From assembly GCA_949289305.1 (NCBI GenBank), contig CASENB010000023.1:62001-126000 (forward strand): a stretch of DNA of 64,000 bases, given 5' to 3'. A program made the position numbers and the translations under genes. Shown piece by piece: positions 1-9,565 of the stretch. The stretch is from an uncultured Spirochaetales bacterium (lineage in GTDB: Bacteria; Spirochaetota; Spirochaetia; Sphaerochaetales; Sphaerochaetaceae). Each line of letters opens with the position of its first letter. Position 1 is the first letter of the stretch. Below the pieces are notes generated by a model. The model saw only the letters and a list, made by a program, of their open reading frames with translations. It did no database searches and was not told the origin of the DNA.

Positions 1-663
1 GATTGAATTAAATACTTTTTTTATAATCACATCTGCTTTTGTAATATCCATGAAATAGGCAATTTCTATTATTTCAAATATCAAAATATATGCAACTGAT
101 ATGGATGTTGAAAGCCATATATAATGCATATAATCTATCTGAGAATGTTTACAGAATATGTAAAAAGAAAATACCATTAAATATGTAGTCATAAAAAAAG
201 TTGTTAGAGAGACTATTTGTCTGAATGTTGAAGAAATGGCAAAAGCAGTAAAATTAGAGATGCTAGGGGATATCGTTTTGGTAATGTTAAATAAAAAAAG
301 ATTTGATCCTTTTAATAAAGAGTAATCAGCACTTTCTAAATATGGTGAAACAATTAATCCATGAATATATAAAATTATGTTTAAAGACAGATAAATGGCA
401 AAAAATATTAGTATTGGTTTATATTCTTTCAGCCTTTTCTGTTTTACTTCCTCAATAAATAAAATGATTACAAAGGCTAGAAAGAAATACATTGATATAG
501 CATCTTCATTATGAAGAATTATTTTTAAATATGAAGGAAGGCACTCTCCAAGTTTCGTATCATCAAAAGGCAAAAACAAAACACCTAGAAAAAAGAATAT
601 AAAACATATTTTATAAATTGGATTTGTTAATTGGCTTATTTTACAAGTGCTTTGAGAATCCAT
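1..663 (-). CDS. Polytopic membrane protein, probable O-antigen polymerase (Wzy-like), 3' end outside window
   Basis: The frame is open from an ATG at 663 to the window edge, at least 221 codons, with no stop. The translation is a run of hydrophobic segments separated by short polar loops (for example CFIFFFLGVLFLP near the N-terminus, then ILIFFAIYLSLNIILYIHGL), typical of Wzy/EpsG-type polymerases or other polytopic envelope proteins. There is no sequence signature that fixes the function; the assignment rests on hydrophobicity and on being the last visible gene of a minus-strand polysaccharide cluster that carries Wzx and glycosyltransferases. It is separated from the next cluster gene by about 1.2 kb of apparently decayed sequence, so it may belong to a different transcription unit. 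Confidence 0.6.
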   Translation of the reverse strand, partial: MDSQSTCKISQLTNPIYKICFIFFFLGVLFLPFDDTKLGECLPSYLKIILHNEDAISMYFFLAFVIILFIEEVKQKRLKEYKPILIFFAIYLSLNIILYIHGLIVSPYLESADYSLLKGSNLFLFNITKTISPSISNFTAFAISSTFRQIVSLTTFFMTTYLMVFSFYIFCKHSQIDYMHYIWLSTSISVAYILIFEIIEIAYFMDITKADVIIKKVFNSI

Positions 664-1844
664 ACGACAAGTATATGAATTGTTATCTTATTGGTCTATG
701 CTAATATTGTTAATGAATGGAAAGATCAACCATTGAGAGTTGGAAAATTAAATCAAAAGAACTAGATGTTTTTCCCTCTGAAGATATTCTTATCTTGGAG
801 AGCCTACTGTACAGGTGGATTATGACCAAAGAAGAAGCCCATTGCTATGCCGAGATCTTTTAGTTGAGAAGCTATACAATTTGCGATTTAAATACACTAT
901 ATTTCGGTATCTCCAGAACTTATTGGAATTCATTATAATAAAAGAAGAAGGGCACACCAATATTTTCTGTAGATTCTTATCAACTGTTTATACAATAAAT
1001 GCTAAATTCTATCTAATTAATGGCGATAGTTTAAAACTTTTTATGCCTTCAATATCTTCTAGCGCAAAAGATTCTGATGATGTTAATTTTCAAATCAGGG
1101 GTTACACTATTAATGATGAAGCTACAGCTTTGTTAATGGAAACAAATTATTCCAGCACTGTACTGTGATTGTATGTGCAGTACGGTATCCGGAAAGTCTT
1201 GATGTAGAGCAAGTTATTGATTTGAAGTCTGCAGACACCATTTTGGGGTGATATACATGGCGAATACTCTCTTTGCCAAGAGAAAGCTTTTTGCATCTAA
1301 AAAGTTGGTTGATCAAATAATGAAAAATCAGAAGTAATACTTTCATTCTTTGTTTAGCTGTTGACATATGAAGAAATGCTTCCACCTATGTTGGAGAAGT
1401 AATAACAATATGTCAATCAGGCAATGATGTTTAGGAATAGGGTATTAGCGAAAAAAATTCTATTCAATGTAAGAAAGCTTAAAATGGAAGCAAATATTAC
1501 TCTTGATAGTCCCATTCCTTCTAATCTTAACGATTTGCTTTCTTATATGTTTAAGAAACTTTTGTTGCTTGAAATATCAGTTTGCTATCAAATATGATTT
1601 AGCTTGCATAAACTAAAATGAAGCCTCGAAGTGCTATCATTGATTTTGTGAATGTAAGGAAAAAAAGAAATTTCAGAAATTGATACTACAGGAGCTGTAG
1701 AAGCATTGAGAAAACAATTTGTACTAAGCATTCAAAACCTGAAATAGTTTTCTATTTTACGTCTGTAAAAGTAGGCGGAAATGAAATATTTTGTGAATAA
1801 CAAGGACTTTTTATTATAAGCATTAGAAACGATATAAACTGGTA
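664..1844. other. Gene-poor, apparently decayed region
   Basis: No intact gene is evident. Short open stretches occur on the plus strand: about 117 codons ending near 1168, with a plausible continuation in a shifted frame to about 1250 (containing VRYPESLDVEQVIDL), and pieces near 1480-1600 and 1660-1720. They look like remnants of one or more genes broken by frameshifts and stops, but I do not recognise the family. No terminal inverted repeats or transposase motifs were found. Confidence 0.4.
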
Positions 1845-2048
1845 TTAGAAATCGTTATTAACGATCTTAAATGGACATGTCTTAATACATTGATGGCATC
1901 TAATGCATTTATTTCCATCAATTTCGGGATATTCAAATCCTTCTTCATCTTCTATCATTAAAATTGCTTCTTTAGGACAAATTGCATAGCATACCGCACA
2001 TCCTGAGCATTCTTCTTTTCTTCTAAATAAAGTCGGTATTTCTTTCAA
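1845..2048 (-). CDS. Small ferredoxin with two 4Fe-4S motifs
   Basis: A 67-residue protein with two CxxCxxCxxxC clusters: Cys14, 17, 20, 24 and Cys48, 51, 54, 58, each followed by Pro. This is the classic 2[4Fe-4S] ferredoxin pattern. The start is a TTG at 2048 with an AGAGGT-like ribosome binding site just upstream; an in-frame TAA lies two codons before it, so no longer N-terminus is possible. It lies 49 bp downstream of an FrhB-like gene that lacks the N-terminal ferredoxin domain carried by its paralogues at 9927-11129 and 27068-28270. It therefore probably supplies in trans the electron-transfer domain that is fused in those paralogues (inference). Confidence 0.75.
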   Translation of the reverse strand: MKEIPTLFRRKEECSGCAVCYAICPKEAILMIEDEEGFEYPEIDGNKCIRCHQCIKTCPFKIVNNDF

Positions 2049-2097
2049 TCGTTACCTCTAAGAATGATTATAAAGTACTGCATATAATAGGGGAGAT

Positions 2098-3153
2098 TTA
2101 TCGGTTTCTTTCAACTTTTAATTTTTCTTCCAATGTGAAAAGAATGCCATAACTCACCCCCCCCCATCGATAAAAATTAGTTATAGTTAATTTACTGATG
2201 ATTTTCTTTATTAAAAGTTTTGTTTTTCGTTTAAGTGTAAGTTTTGATGGGATGGCATATTTGTTTTTCAGTTCTTCAAAACTCATAGAATTCATATCGC
2301 TGAAGAAAGCTTCTCTAGAATCTGGTCTTTTTACAGATTTAAATTCCGCTTGGTTTCTTTTTATTCCATCTTCGTATGAAACTTCTTGGTGTATGATATT
2401 TTCTTTTATGCTATCAAAAAAGGCGTGTCCTTTTTCTGAACGTATAATTACTAGAGAAATTCCTCTTCCATCATTCATTTTAGGAAGAATTTCGTTGATC
2501 CCCCAAAAATCCGCGATTGTTAAATCGGATAACTTATGTTTTTTTACTTTGCATTCATAGCATGACGGGCGAAGAGAATAATCACGAAGAAACATTAACA
2601 TGTATGGATCTTTATCTTTTGAAATATATACCGTTTTATGATTTCTATCTATTCTTTTTATTCCAAAGTCAGACCATCCATACTTCTTACATCTAAAATT
2701 GACATTTATAAGTGTTGCTTTCTCTTCTTCCTCAACATATTCGACATATTTTTTCCATAGCTTCGGAGAAGGAACTCCATGACAAATCACATCAACACAA
2801 TATAACTTTTCGTATTTTTCTCCTAAAAATAATTTTAGTCCATTTATTTGACATCCTGTTCCAGAAAATAGTACATATAATCCAGAATTTAAATCTGATT
2901 TAACTTGCTTATATGTGTTGCCAATTTTTGCTTGAATATATTTAGACCCTCGAAGTTTTGAAAGATCATTTTGATTATCAATACGCATGAATTCTGCATA
3001 TCGACAATCTTTAGACATAGCTACACCATATACAATACCATTTTTCAGTAGTATCTGTTCTGCCAATAAAGAAAAAATTGCACCTGAAGAACTTAAAAGT
3101 CTTAATTTTTTATCTTTGGCATATGCTGCATAAGTATTTAAGATGTTATCCAT
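2098..3153 (-). CDS. FrhB-like flavoprotein (coenzyme F420 hydrogenase/dehydrogenase beta-subunit family) without ferredoxin domain
   Basis: 351 residues, aligning by eye with the two full-length paralogues in this window through shared blocks LRGSKYIQ, FSGTGCQINGLK, VICHGVPSPKLW, and a Cys motif RPSCYECK followed by LSDLTIADFWG. The family uses FAD/Fe-S to move electrons; members in polysaccharide clusters have no settled substrate, and F420 use here is not implied. Unlike the paralogues it lacks the N-terminal 2[4Fe-4S] domain; a separate ferredoxin gene follows it. It starts 9 bp after the Wzx stop and is probably co-transcribed. A nine-G tract sits about 25 codons before the stop, so slippage would change only the C-terminal tail (8 G gives an immediate TGA). 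Confidence 0.75.
   Translation of the reverse strand: MDNILNTYAAYAKDKKLRLLSSSGAIFSLLAEQILLKNGIVYGVAMSKDCRYAEFMRIDNQNDLSKLRGSKYIQAKIGNTYKQVKSDLNSGLYVLFSGTGCQINGLKLFLGEKYEKLYCVDVICHGVPSPKLWKKYVEYVEEEEKATLINVNFRCKKYGWSDFGIKRIDRNHKTVYISKDKDPYMLMFLRDYSLRPSCYECKVKKHKLSDLTIADFWGINEILPKMNDGRGISLVIIRSEKGHAFFDSIKENIIHQEVSYEDGIKRNQAEFKSVKRPDSREAFFSDMNSMSFEELKNKYAIPSKLTLKRKTKLLIKKIISKLTITNFYRWGGVSYGILFTLEEKLKVERNR
2157..2165 (-). repeat. Poly-G tract (9 G on coding strand) in FrhB-like gene
   Basis: Nine consecutive C on the plus strand, coding as TGG GGG GGG GTG (Trp-Gly-Gly-Val). The present length is in frame. One of six such tracts in the polysaccharide island. Confidence 0.9.
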
Positions 3154-3162
3154 AATATTGTG

Positions 3163-4683
3163 TTATTTCCTAATTCGCTTAATAAGTTTATTAGCTATAG
3201 CTTTTTCGCTCTTGTTCATGCCTAATAACCAAAGAGAAATACAATATATTAGTACATACAAGATGATTGCTAGAAATAGGTTTTTCCAAGTATATAAATT
3301 AAAACTACTATGTGTTATGAAAATACCAAGTCCAATTGGTAGAATAAGAGACGGTGTAAATTTAAATATCTCTTTCCAAAAATAGATCATATCTAGCTTT
3401 AAGCTATGATGATAATAAATATTCATAAATATTATATTGCAAGCAATATAAGATATGCATGTTCCAAGAGCTGCTCCAATTACACCATAGATCTTTATCA
3501 TAGGGATGCTTATAGCAATATTAAAGGCAGCCATTATGCCGTATGCTATACTTCTAATCTGATGCTTATTCATCGCACGTTGAATCTCTATTCCGATATT
3601 TTGAATGAGTGGTACCAATACGGGTGTACAAAGAATGATGATTATATAATATGCATCGTTATATTCTGAGCCTGCCCACAAATGCACGAAAGGCTTTCCA
3701 AAAAAGATAAGTCCACTAAGAATTAAGGCCATTATTATAAACTGAACGCGTCCGACTTTAGTCATTAGTTTAGTGATTTCCATCTTCTCAGTGTTTTGGG
3801 CAACCATCTGATTAACTTTCGGAGCATATACAGAAGAGATTGTAGTTGAAAACGTGAAAAAGTAGTTTGTAATTGTCTTTGCAACTCCGTAAACAGCAAC
3901 AGCAACGCTTCCTTGATAAATACCCAACAGAAACGTTCCCATATTGCTATTAACTTGATCAATTATCTGATTTAAAAGAATAAAAAATGAAAAAATGAAA
4001 ATTTCTTTCATCAGAGAAAATTTCAATTTCTTAAAAGAAAATTTCATCTTCAGATGTTTTAAAGCATAAATGACAGAAACGATTTCAATAGCGATATTTA
4101 CAGTAACAGTAACTGCTGTGTACCCAACAGAACCATGGCCAGAAAGCAAAACGGGAATAACAACTAAAGGACTAATGGTTGTTTTTGCTATTAATAGTAG
4201 TCTTTGAATAACAAAGTGTTCATTGGCGATTATGTAATTTGTAAAAAGAGTGCAAGGAAAAGAAATTGCTAAATTTACTACTAGAAGTGCCATTAGAATT
4301 TTCATTGTATTCAGTTCAGCACTGTTTAAAGAAATGAAGATCTTATCTAAATTACTAACAAGAGCAACTCCAGCTATTAGTGAAACGCCTGATGCAATAA
4401 GATAAAATAGAATGTACATTCCGTTTAGTTTTTTTATACCATCGTCATCGTTTGCTACTTTATAGCGGATATAATATCTTGTGTAGGCGCCTCCGATACC
4501 TAGTGAAAGTATATTTAAATAGGAAATAGTTGAATTTGATAGGGAATAAAGTCCGTATTCGCTTTGTCCTAATAAATTAAGCATTATTGGAGTGTAAACA
4601 AGAGAGATTACTATCTGCAATGCCATGTTTACATAAGACAATACTATTCCTAAATTCCTTTGAGATGAATTGCTTATTTTCAT
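3163..4683 (-). CDS. Wzx-type polysaccharide flippase (MATE/MOP superfamily)
   Basis: 506 residues with about 12-14 hydrophobic segments across the whole length. The N-terminal region (NLGIVLSYVNMALQIVISLV, then TPIMLNLLGQSEYGLYSL) is the typical opening of PST/Wzx flippases, which move undecaprenyl-linked repeat units across the inner membrane. The length is normal for the family. It follows a GT2 gene by 15 bp and precedes the FrhB-like gene by 9 bp, so it lies within the cluster A operon. A second Wzx at 32539-33972 belongs to cluster B, which supports two separate polysaccharides. Confidence 0.88.
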   Translation of the reverse strand: MKISNSSQRNLGIVLSYVNMALQIVISLVYTPIMLNLLGQSEYGLYSLSNSTISYLNILSLGIGGAYTRYYIRYKVANDDDGIKKLNGMYILFYLIASGVSLIAGVALVSNLDKIFISLNSAELNTMKILMALLVVNLAISFPCTLFTNYIIANEHFVIQRLLLIAKTTISPLVVIPVLLSGHGSVGYTAVTVTVNIAIEIVSVIYALKHLKMKFSFKKLKFSLMKEIFIFSFFILLNQIIDQVNSNMGTFLLGIYQGSVAVAVYGVAKTITNYFFTFSTTISSVYAPKVNQMVAQNTEKMEITKLMTKVGRVQFIIMALILSGLIFFGKPFVHLWAGSEYNDAYYIIIILCTPVLVPLIQNIGIEIQRAMNKHQIRSIAYGIMAAFNIAISIPMIKIYGVIGAALGTCISYIACNIIFMNIYYHHSLKLDMIYFWKEIFKFTPSLILPIGLGIFITHSSFNLYTWKNLFLAIILYVLIYCISLWLLGMNKSEKAIANKLIKRIRK

Positions 4684-4698
4684 TTTCTGCTGTTATAT

Positions 4699-5727
4699 CT
4701 ACTTTGCCTTAATTTGCTTAATTCTCATTAGCCATTCAATTATTCTCCAATTATTATGTTTAGCACAATAGATGAATAATCTATCTTTTTTTCTACCTTT
4801 GCAGTGTTCTTGAACTATATATTGATTCTTTAAAACATCACAATATGGTTTGCTTTTAGTTAGTTCAATTGCTTTTTTTACTCGTTTCGAATAGGGTTCT
4901 GGATTTTCTGGGTTAAATATACATCGTTTTAGGCAGGACAAGTATCCATTAACAATGAATTTGCCCGTTTGGTTTTCATATTGTTTGACTAGTCGATATT
5001 TATCTAGAATTTGATTCATATTTTTGTGAAAAGCTATATCTGTTTCAATTAAATTACTATTAAACCTTCTCGAAAAAGAATCATCTGAATATTGATAGTT
5101 ATATACAACTCTATCAACATAGATAAAATTTCTTATTAAAAAATAATAGGCTAAATTGAATAGCATGTCTTCTCCTATTGTCACATCCTTTTCAAAATGC
5201 AAATTGTTCTCATGAATTATCTTCGTCCGATATGCTTTAGCCCAAGGAGAACGAAGAGAAGTTTTTGAAAAAATATTAGAATTTGAATTAATAACGCCAT
5301 CAATAAGCAAATGGTTGTCTTGATATACCCCCCCCCATGATCTTATATTATTATGCATTATATCTCTGCCAATAACGGAATAATTAAAAAGCATAAAATC
5401 TGCATTATCTGTTGACGAATATTTTTCTAAAGTCTCTACAAAATCTGGCTCTAAAAAGTCATCGCTATCCAAAAATGCAATCCATTTGCCTGTAGCCCTA
5501 GAGATACCATAATTTCTAGCTGCAGATACACCCATGTTTGGTTGCTCTAAAATGTAGCAATTCGCATGAGGCGAACATATATTTTTGCAAATTTTATCTG
5601 TTGAATCTGTAGAACCGTCGTTAACAATAATTAGCTCAAATGAAGAGCAACTTTGCGAAAGTACACTTTTAATGCATCGCTCTATATATTTTTCAGCATT
5701 GTAAACTGGAACTATAATTGTAACCAT
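4699..5727 (-). CDS. Family 2 glycosyltransferase, with internal poly-G tract
   Basis: 342 residues. The N-terminal GT-A fold is clear: VTIIVPVYNAEKYIERCI at the start, VNDGSTDST near residue 36, GVSAARNYGI near 66, and the metal/nucleotide-sugar DxD as FLDSDD at residues 85-90. It should transfer a sugar from a nucleotide donor onto the lipid-linked repeat unit at the cytoplasmic face. At codons 131-133 a nine-G run encodes Trp-Gly-Gly; the present length is in frame (ON), and any change not a multiple of three would cut the protein to roughly its catalytic N-terminal third. Donor and acceptor cannot be read from the sequence. Confidence 0.88.
   Translation of the reverse strand: MVTIIVPVYNAEKYIERCIKSVLSQSCSSFELIIVNDGSTDSTDKICKNICSPHANCYILEQPNMGVSAARNYGISRATGKWIAFLDSDDFLEPDFVETLEKYSSTDNADFMLFNYSVIGRDIMHNNIRSWGGVYQDNHLLIDGVINSNSNIFSKTSLRSPWAKAYRTKIIHENNLHFEKDVTIGEDMLFNLAYYFLIRNFIYVDRVVYNYQYSDDSFSRRFNSNLIETDIAFHKNMNQILDKYRLVKQYENQTGKFIVNGYLSCLKRCIFNPENPEPYSKRVKKAIELTKSKPYCDVLKNQYIVQEHCKGRKKDRLFIYCAKHNNWRIIEWLMRIKQIKAK
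5328..5336 (-). repeat. Poly-G tract (9 G on coding strand) in GT2 gene
   Basis: Nine C on the plus strand; coding strand ATGGGGGGGGGTATAT. In frame at this length. It shares the flanking TATA seen at most of the other tracts. Confidence 0.9.
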
Positions 5728-5795
5728 ATTGATTTCTCCTATTAAGATCTAAATATAGAGATTAACCTTTTAACTATGTTTAATAGCAATAAACA

Positions 5796-6881
5796 CTAGT
5801 AAGCAGTTGAAAATACTTTTTCTAAGAAAAATTTTACTTTGTTTTTTTCTTGATTGAGAATCTTTTTTCCTTCTGCGTAATTATTATCTAAAAGTGCTTC
5901 TTTTAAATGGCCATCACTAACTAGACATGCATTAAGATGAAATGTATTCATTAATGTTTCTAGACGGCTTCCAATGTTTTTGCTTATTCCATCTCCTTCT
6001 CTCATAAAAATTGCAAGAGGTCTATTGAATATAAAAGAAAAAACGCTTGCATGAAAAGAATCTGTGCAAACAAGGCTAGCATTCATAATTAAATATAAAA
6101 ATCCATCTGGACCAATATTATAGAATTGGGATTTATCGTCCATAACATTTATAATTTTGAAATTATGGTATTTTGCAAATTTAATAATTTCTTGATTTTT
6201 CGAAGGAGAAACATCACCTAAAAAGTAATTAAGAATATATTTATCTTTTGAAAATCCTTTTGGCTTTTTTATTATTTTCTTCCATGATGTTTCATTAATA
6301 TAAAGTGTTGGATCTATTAATACTTCAGCATCATCTCGCCCTGTAAGATCTTTTACAATTTTCAAGCCAGCCTCTTCTCTAACCGAAATATATTTAAAAT
6401 TAGACAATCCAATTTGTACTTGTTGTTTATAATTTTCTGGAATTTCAGATATTCCAAAACTTGCGGCAAAGGAAAAATTGTTAGCTTTATGTGAGAAATC
6501 TAAATAATTGAAACCGTTAATTCTTCCTCCAATTTTTGGGTTCCAAATCTGATCGCTTCCAGTACAATAATAATCGCAATTTTCTATTGGTTCTGTATAT
6601 TGCTTATCAAAATAATAACATTTGTGAGAAACGTTTATATATTTTTTTGTAAACTTTAAAATTTCTGCTTTCCTCTTTTTACCTGCTAGTTTATTAACTA
6701 ATACAGATTCGGCAAGAATAGGCAAACGCATTATTCTTTCTTTTGTCGTTTTAGGGGATGGTTTATTTTTTATTGTTATAACTTCGTCTGCATAATGTTT
6801 CAATATTTCTTGTAGTGCAAAATTTTGCAATCTATTTCCAAAGTTTGTATTATCAAATATTGTTACAATACCAAATTTCAT
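5796..6881 (-). CDS. Polysaccharide pyruvyl transferase family protein
   Basis: 361 residues. Diagnostic blocks are the N-terminal GIVTIFDNTNFGNRLQNFAL, TGSDQIWNP at residues 107-115, SFAASFGI near 137, ISVREEAG in the middle, and CTDSFHASVFSF near residue 275. Members of this GT-B-like family transfer pyruvate from phosphoenolpyruvate to sugars as ketals, or in some branches act as glycosyltransferases. It lies between a Wzy and a GT2 gene. The window has three members (also 12424-13593 and 25944-27071), each in a cluster carrying an FrhB-like protein. Confidence 0.85.
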   Translation of the reverse strand: MKFGIVTIFDNTNFGNRLQNFALQEILKHYADEVITIKNKPSPKTTKERIMRLPILAESVLVNKLAGKKRKAEILKFTKKYINVSHKCYYFDKQYTEPIENCDYYCTGSDQIWNPKIGGRINGFNYLDFSHKANNFSFAASFGISEIPENYKQQVQIGLSNFKYISVREEAGLKIVKDLTGRDDAEVLIDPTLYINETSWKKIIKKPKGFSKDKYILNYFLGDVSPSKNQEIIKFAKYHNFKIINVMDDKSQFYNIGPDGFLYLIMNASLVCTDSFHASVFSFIFNRPLAIFMREGDGISKNIGSRLETLMNTFHLNACLVSDGHLKEALLDNNYAEGKKILNQEKNKVKFFLEKVFSTAY

Positions 6882-6908
6882 TTATTTTCCCTTTTAGCTT
6901 TTTATTAG

Positions 6909-8108
6909 TTATAGATTTATAAAATGTGTGCGATTTGTTTTGTTACTTATGATCGTATTTAACCCTAATCTTTTTATGTGGCGAAATTCCATTTTCTTTT
7001 TATAAGATATACAGGAGATACATATAAAGGCTAAAATCCAATTGAAAGAATTTGAAAGAGAGTGGGATGTAAGTAAATTTGTAAATTGAAATAACATATA
7101 TAAATAAGTGTAAAAGTTGTTACCTGCACATTGCCAATATCCCAAAGTAAAGATTATTAACCCTAACATTGTTGTTTCTAATAATATACTTATTAAATCC
7201 ATCTCTAAATCTTTATGCGTGATAGCAATGATAGTTCCAAGCCCTGAACTTTCATACCCAGAATTTAAAAGATTCTTTAATATGGTATTTCTTGCCATAG
7301 TAAATTCCCTTTGGGGCATGTTAAAAAGTCTTTCAAAAAGTATGCTGCTTTGAGGTAATAAAAGCAGATAATATATCAATGTCATACTTATAAAAAAAAC
7401 TATTAAATATTTTTTTTTCTTGGGAGATATTGGTTTATTTACATTACATAGATGAGGTAAGATGAATACACAAAATGCAAATACTACAGATAAGCGTTTA
7501 AAAGTTAATAATACAAAAAGAAAACTTAATGCAGATAACACTTTATTTTGTCTGTAATATGAGAAAAACACACATAAAGCGATAGAAGTTCCTGATGCAA
7601 AATGCGATTCAAAGGGAGAATAAGAAGCTCTAAAATTTATCGATTTAAAATTCGAAACTGTAAAATTTGCAAAACCAATTTCTAAAATATACGAAAAAAA
7701 GGAAAATATTAAAGTTACAGACATGCATTTATAGATATCTTCAAATGATGTTGTATTTATAAAACAATATACATAAATAGGGGGAAGAAGTAGCTTAAAA
7801 CAACTTTCAAATGTAGCAACAAATATTTTACCTCTATATATTTGTAAAAATATAGAAATAATTAACAACATGAAAATTGTAAATATAATGGAATAAGTCT
7901 CCTTGAGAAATATTCCTTTTCTCTTCAATTTAGGATACGAAAATAGAATTGCTGCTAGAACAAAAAAATATTTTAAATTAATCCAAATATTGGATTCTAT
8001 CCCTCTTGATACGAATATCGCATCGGTTATGCTTCTAGAAAAATAAATTAGTATAAAAAGAATTACATTAAAATTTATATATCTGTTTATCTTAATGATC
8101 TTTGTCAT
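6909..8108 (-). CDS. Probable O-antigen/capsule polymerase (Wzy-like membrane protein)
   Basis: 399 residues, about ten hydrophobic segments, with a large polar loop and the region RNTILKNLLNSGYESSGLGT followed by further membrane segments, as in Wzy/WaaL-type proteins. It polymerises repeat units at the periplasmic face if the assignment is right. It is placed between GT2 and PPT genes of cluster A and is the only complete Wzy candidate there. No long homopolymer tract is present in it. Wzy proteins diverge strongly, so the call rests on topology, length and context. Confidence 0.7.
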   Translation of the reverse strand: MTKIIKINRYINFNVILFILIYFSRSITDAIFVSRGIESNIWINLKYFFVLAAILFSYPKLKRKGIFLKETYSIIFTIFMLLIISIFLQIYRGKIFVATFESCFKLLLPPIYVYCFINTTSFEDIYKCMSVTLIFSFFSYILEIGFANFTVSNFKSINFRASYSPFESHFASGTSIALCVFFSYYRQNKVLSALSFLFVLLTFKRLSVVFAFCVFILPHLCNVNKPISPKKKKYLIVFFISMTLIYYLLLLPQSSILFERLFNMPQREFTMARNTILKNLLNSGYESSGLGTIIAITHKDLEMDLISILLETTMLGLIIFTLGYWQCAGNNFYTYLYMLFQFTNLLTSHSLSNSFNWILAFICISCISYKKKMEFRHIKRLGLNTIISNKTNRTHFINL

Positions 8109-8256
8109 TTTTCTTTTCCTAATATGTCTATGGTATGTTTCCTCTTAACTCTCATCGAAGGGCAATGGTTAGAAAGAAAAAATGGAAATTCAGGGAGATT
8201 GCTATAATGTGGGAAAAATAGAAATATGAGAAAATCGAAAAAACACGAATAAAGAA

Positions 8257-9237
8257 TTATATAGACTTTATTAACTTTTTTTCGACTGTGTAACATATCA
8301 TACTTAGTAAGCAAATTATCTTTCTTTTAATGGGTAAATTTTTACAAAACAAGATATTATCCAAATTCTTTGCAAGTTTATGGTATATGACATCCCCATA
8401 TTTTATTTTTTCTTGTCCGCTAGTCTTTAATATTTTAGTAAATAAAATAATATGATGAGTCCATTTATTTGCAATAAGTAAAGATGTTAGGTTCGGATCG
8501 TTATATATATTACAACAAGCAATAATCTTATTATATCCTTCTAAGACGGATAAATGTTTTTCATTAATTTTTTCGTGGGTTATTGAAGTTTTTGTACATA
8601 TATAATTGTATAATGGCTTGGGGGTATAGATGGTTCCGTTAGATAATATGTTATATTCTTGACAAAATAAAGAATCCTCGCATACATACAAGTTCTCATC
8701 AAACAGCAGATTTGCTTTTTTTATAATTTTAGTACGAAATAATTTATTCCACAGATATCCCTTAAAATGAGAATTATTATTTCCTGCTATGGCATATGCT
8801 GTTTCTATTTTAGAAAAATATTGTATTTGACTAAATTTATTCTTTTGTATTACCCCGTTTACATAATGTCCACATATTGCCATATCACATATGTCATTGT
8901 TATTTAATATTGAAAATAATAGTTCTAAACATGTCTTGTCTAGCAAGTCGTCAGCATCTGCAAAAAATATATATTCGCCTAATACATGAGAAAGCCCTAT
9001 GTTTCTGGCAGCTCCAGGACCTTTATTTTCTTTTTGATGAAAAACTTCGATTCTGCTATCTGCTTTTTGCAAAGATAGACAAATATTTAAAGAGTTATCT
9101 GATGAACAATCATCAATTAAAATGATTTGTAATTCTTTTATTGTTTGTGCTTCAATAGAATTAACACATTTTATAAGAGTTCGTTCAGCATTATAAACTG
9201 GAACGATAACACTTATTAGAATTTTTTTATTATTCAT
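8257..9237 (-). CDS. Family 2 glycosyltransferase
   Basis: 326 residues with a canonical GT-A start: ISVIVPVYNAERTLIKCV, then IDDCSSDNS, GPGAARNIGL, and the DxD-type motif FFADADD near residue 90. C-terminal half contains KLFRTKII and FDENLYVCEDSLFCQEY, the usual acceptor-side blocks of EpsJ/WcaA-like enzymes. It presumably adds one residue of the cluster A repeat unit. A short gap of about 60 bp separates it from the broken fragments at 9296-9939. Confidence 0.87.
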   Translation of the reverse strand: MNNKKILISVIVPVYNAERTLIKCVNSIEAQTIKELQIILIDDCSSDNSLNICLSLQKADSRIEVFHQKENKGPGAARNIGLSHVLGEYIFFADADDLLDKTCLELLFSILNNNDICDMAICGHYVNGVIQKNKFSQIQYFSKIETAYAIAGNNNSHFKGYLWNKLFRTKIIKKANLLFDENLYVCEDSLFCQEYNILSNGTIYTPKPLYNYICTKTSITHEKINEKHLSVLEGYNKIIACCNIYNDPNLTSLLIANKWTHHIILFTKILKTSGQEKIKYGDVIYHKLAKNLDNILFCKNLPIKRKIICLLSMICYTVEKKLIKSI

Positions 9238-9295
9238 CTTATCCTTTTATTTTAATAGAAAAAGATTTTCTTTTACTTTGTTATTTGAAACGATA

Positions 9296-9565
9296 TTAAA
9301 TTCTTACATGCTTCTCTTCTGTTAAAAAAATAATATTTATATGTTTTGAGTATTGTTTCATGATAGCAGACATTCCATTATTCATTGCATCAAGAACAGC
9401 ATTTCTTGTTATAAATGCCATTTGGCTATCTCCATAATTTTCTTTAACATCATGAGAGTATCCATCGAAACCAGCTAAATATATTTCTTTCACACCGTAA
9501 TGCATTAAGAATTTTATTGCCATAAGACCTGCGTTATCTTTTACTGCTTCGATATCCGTTAGCAA
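9296..9565 (-). pseudogene. C-terminal fragment, probably of an LPS-cluster HMGL-type aldolase
   Basis: An 89-codon open frame with GVKEIYLAGFDGYS and AFITRNAVLDAMNNGM. From memory this resembles the C-terminal domain found on some HMGL-like aldolases and DUF115-type proteins of polysaccharide loci; I cannot confirm it. There is no N-terminal catalytic region upstream: instead the previous frame, a membrane protein N-terminus, runs into it with a 7-bp overlap. This looks like a deletion junction between two unrelated genes. Confidence 0.45.

Noticed and set aside
8105-8314. 69-codon minus-strand frame between Wzy and GT2
   Set aside because: It overlaps the 3' end of the GT2 gene, is hydrophobic only by AT bias, and has no ribosome site.
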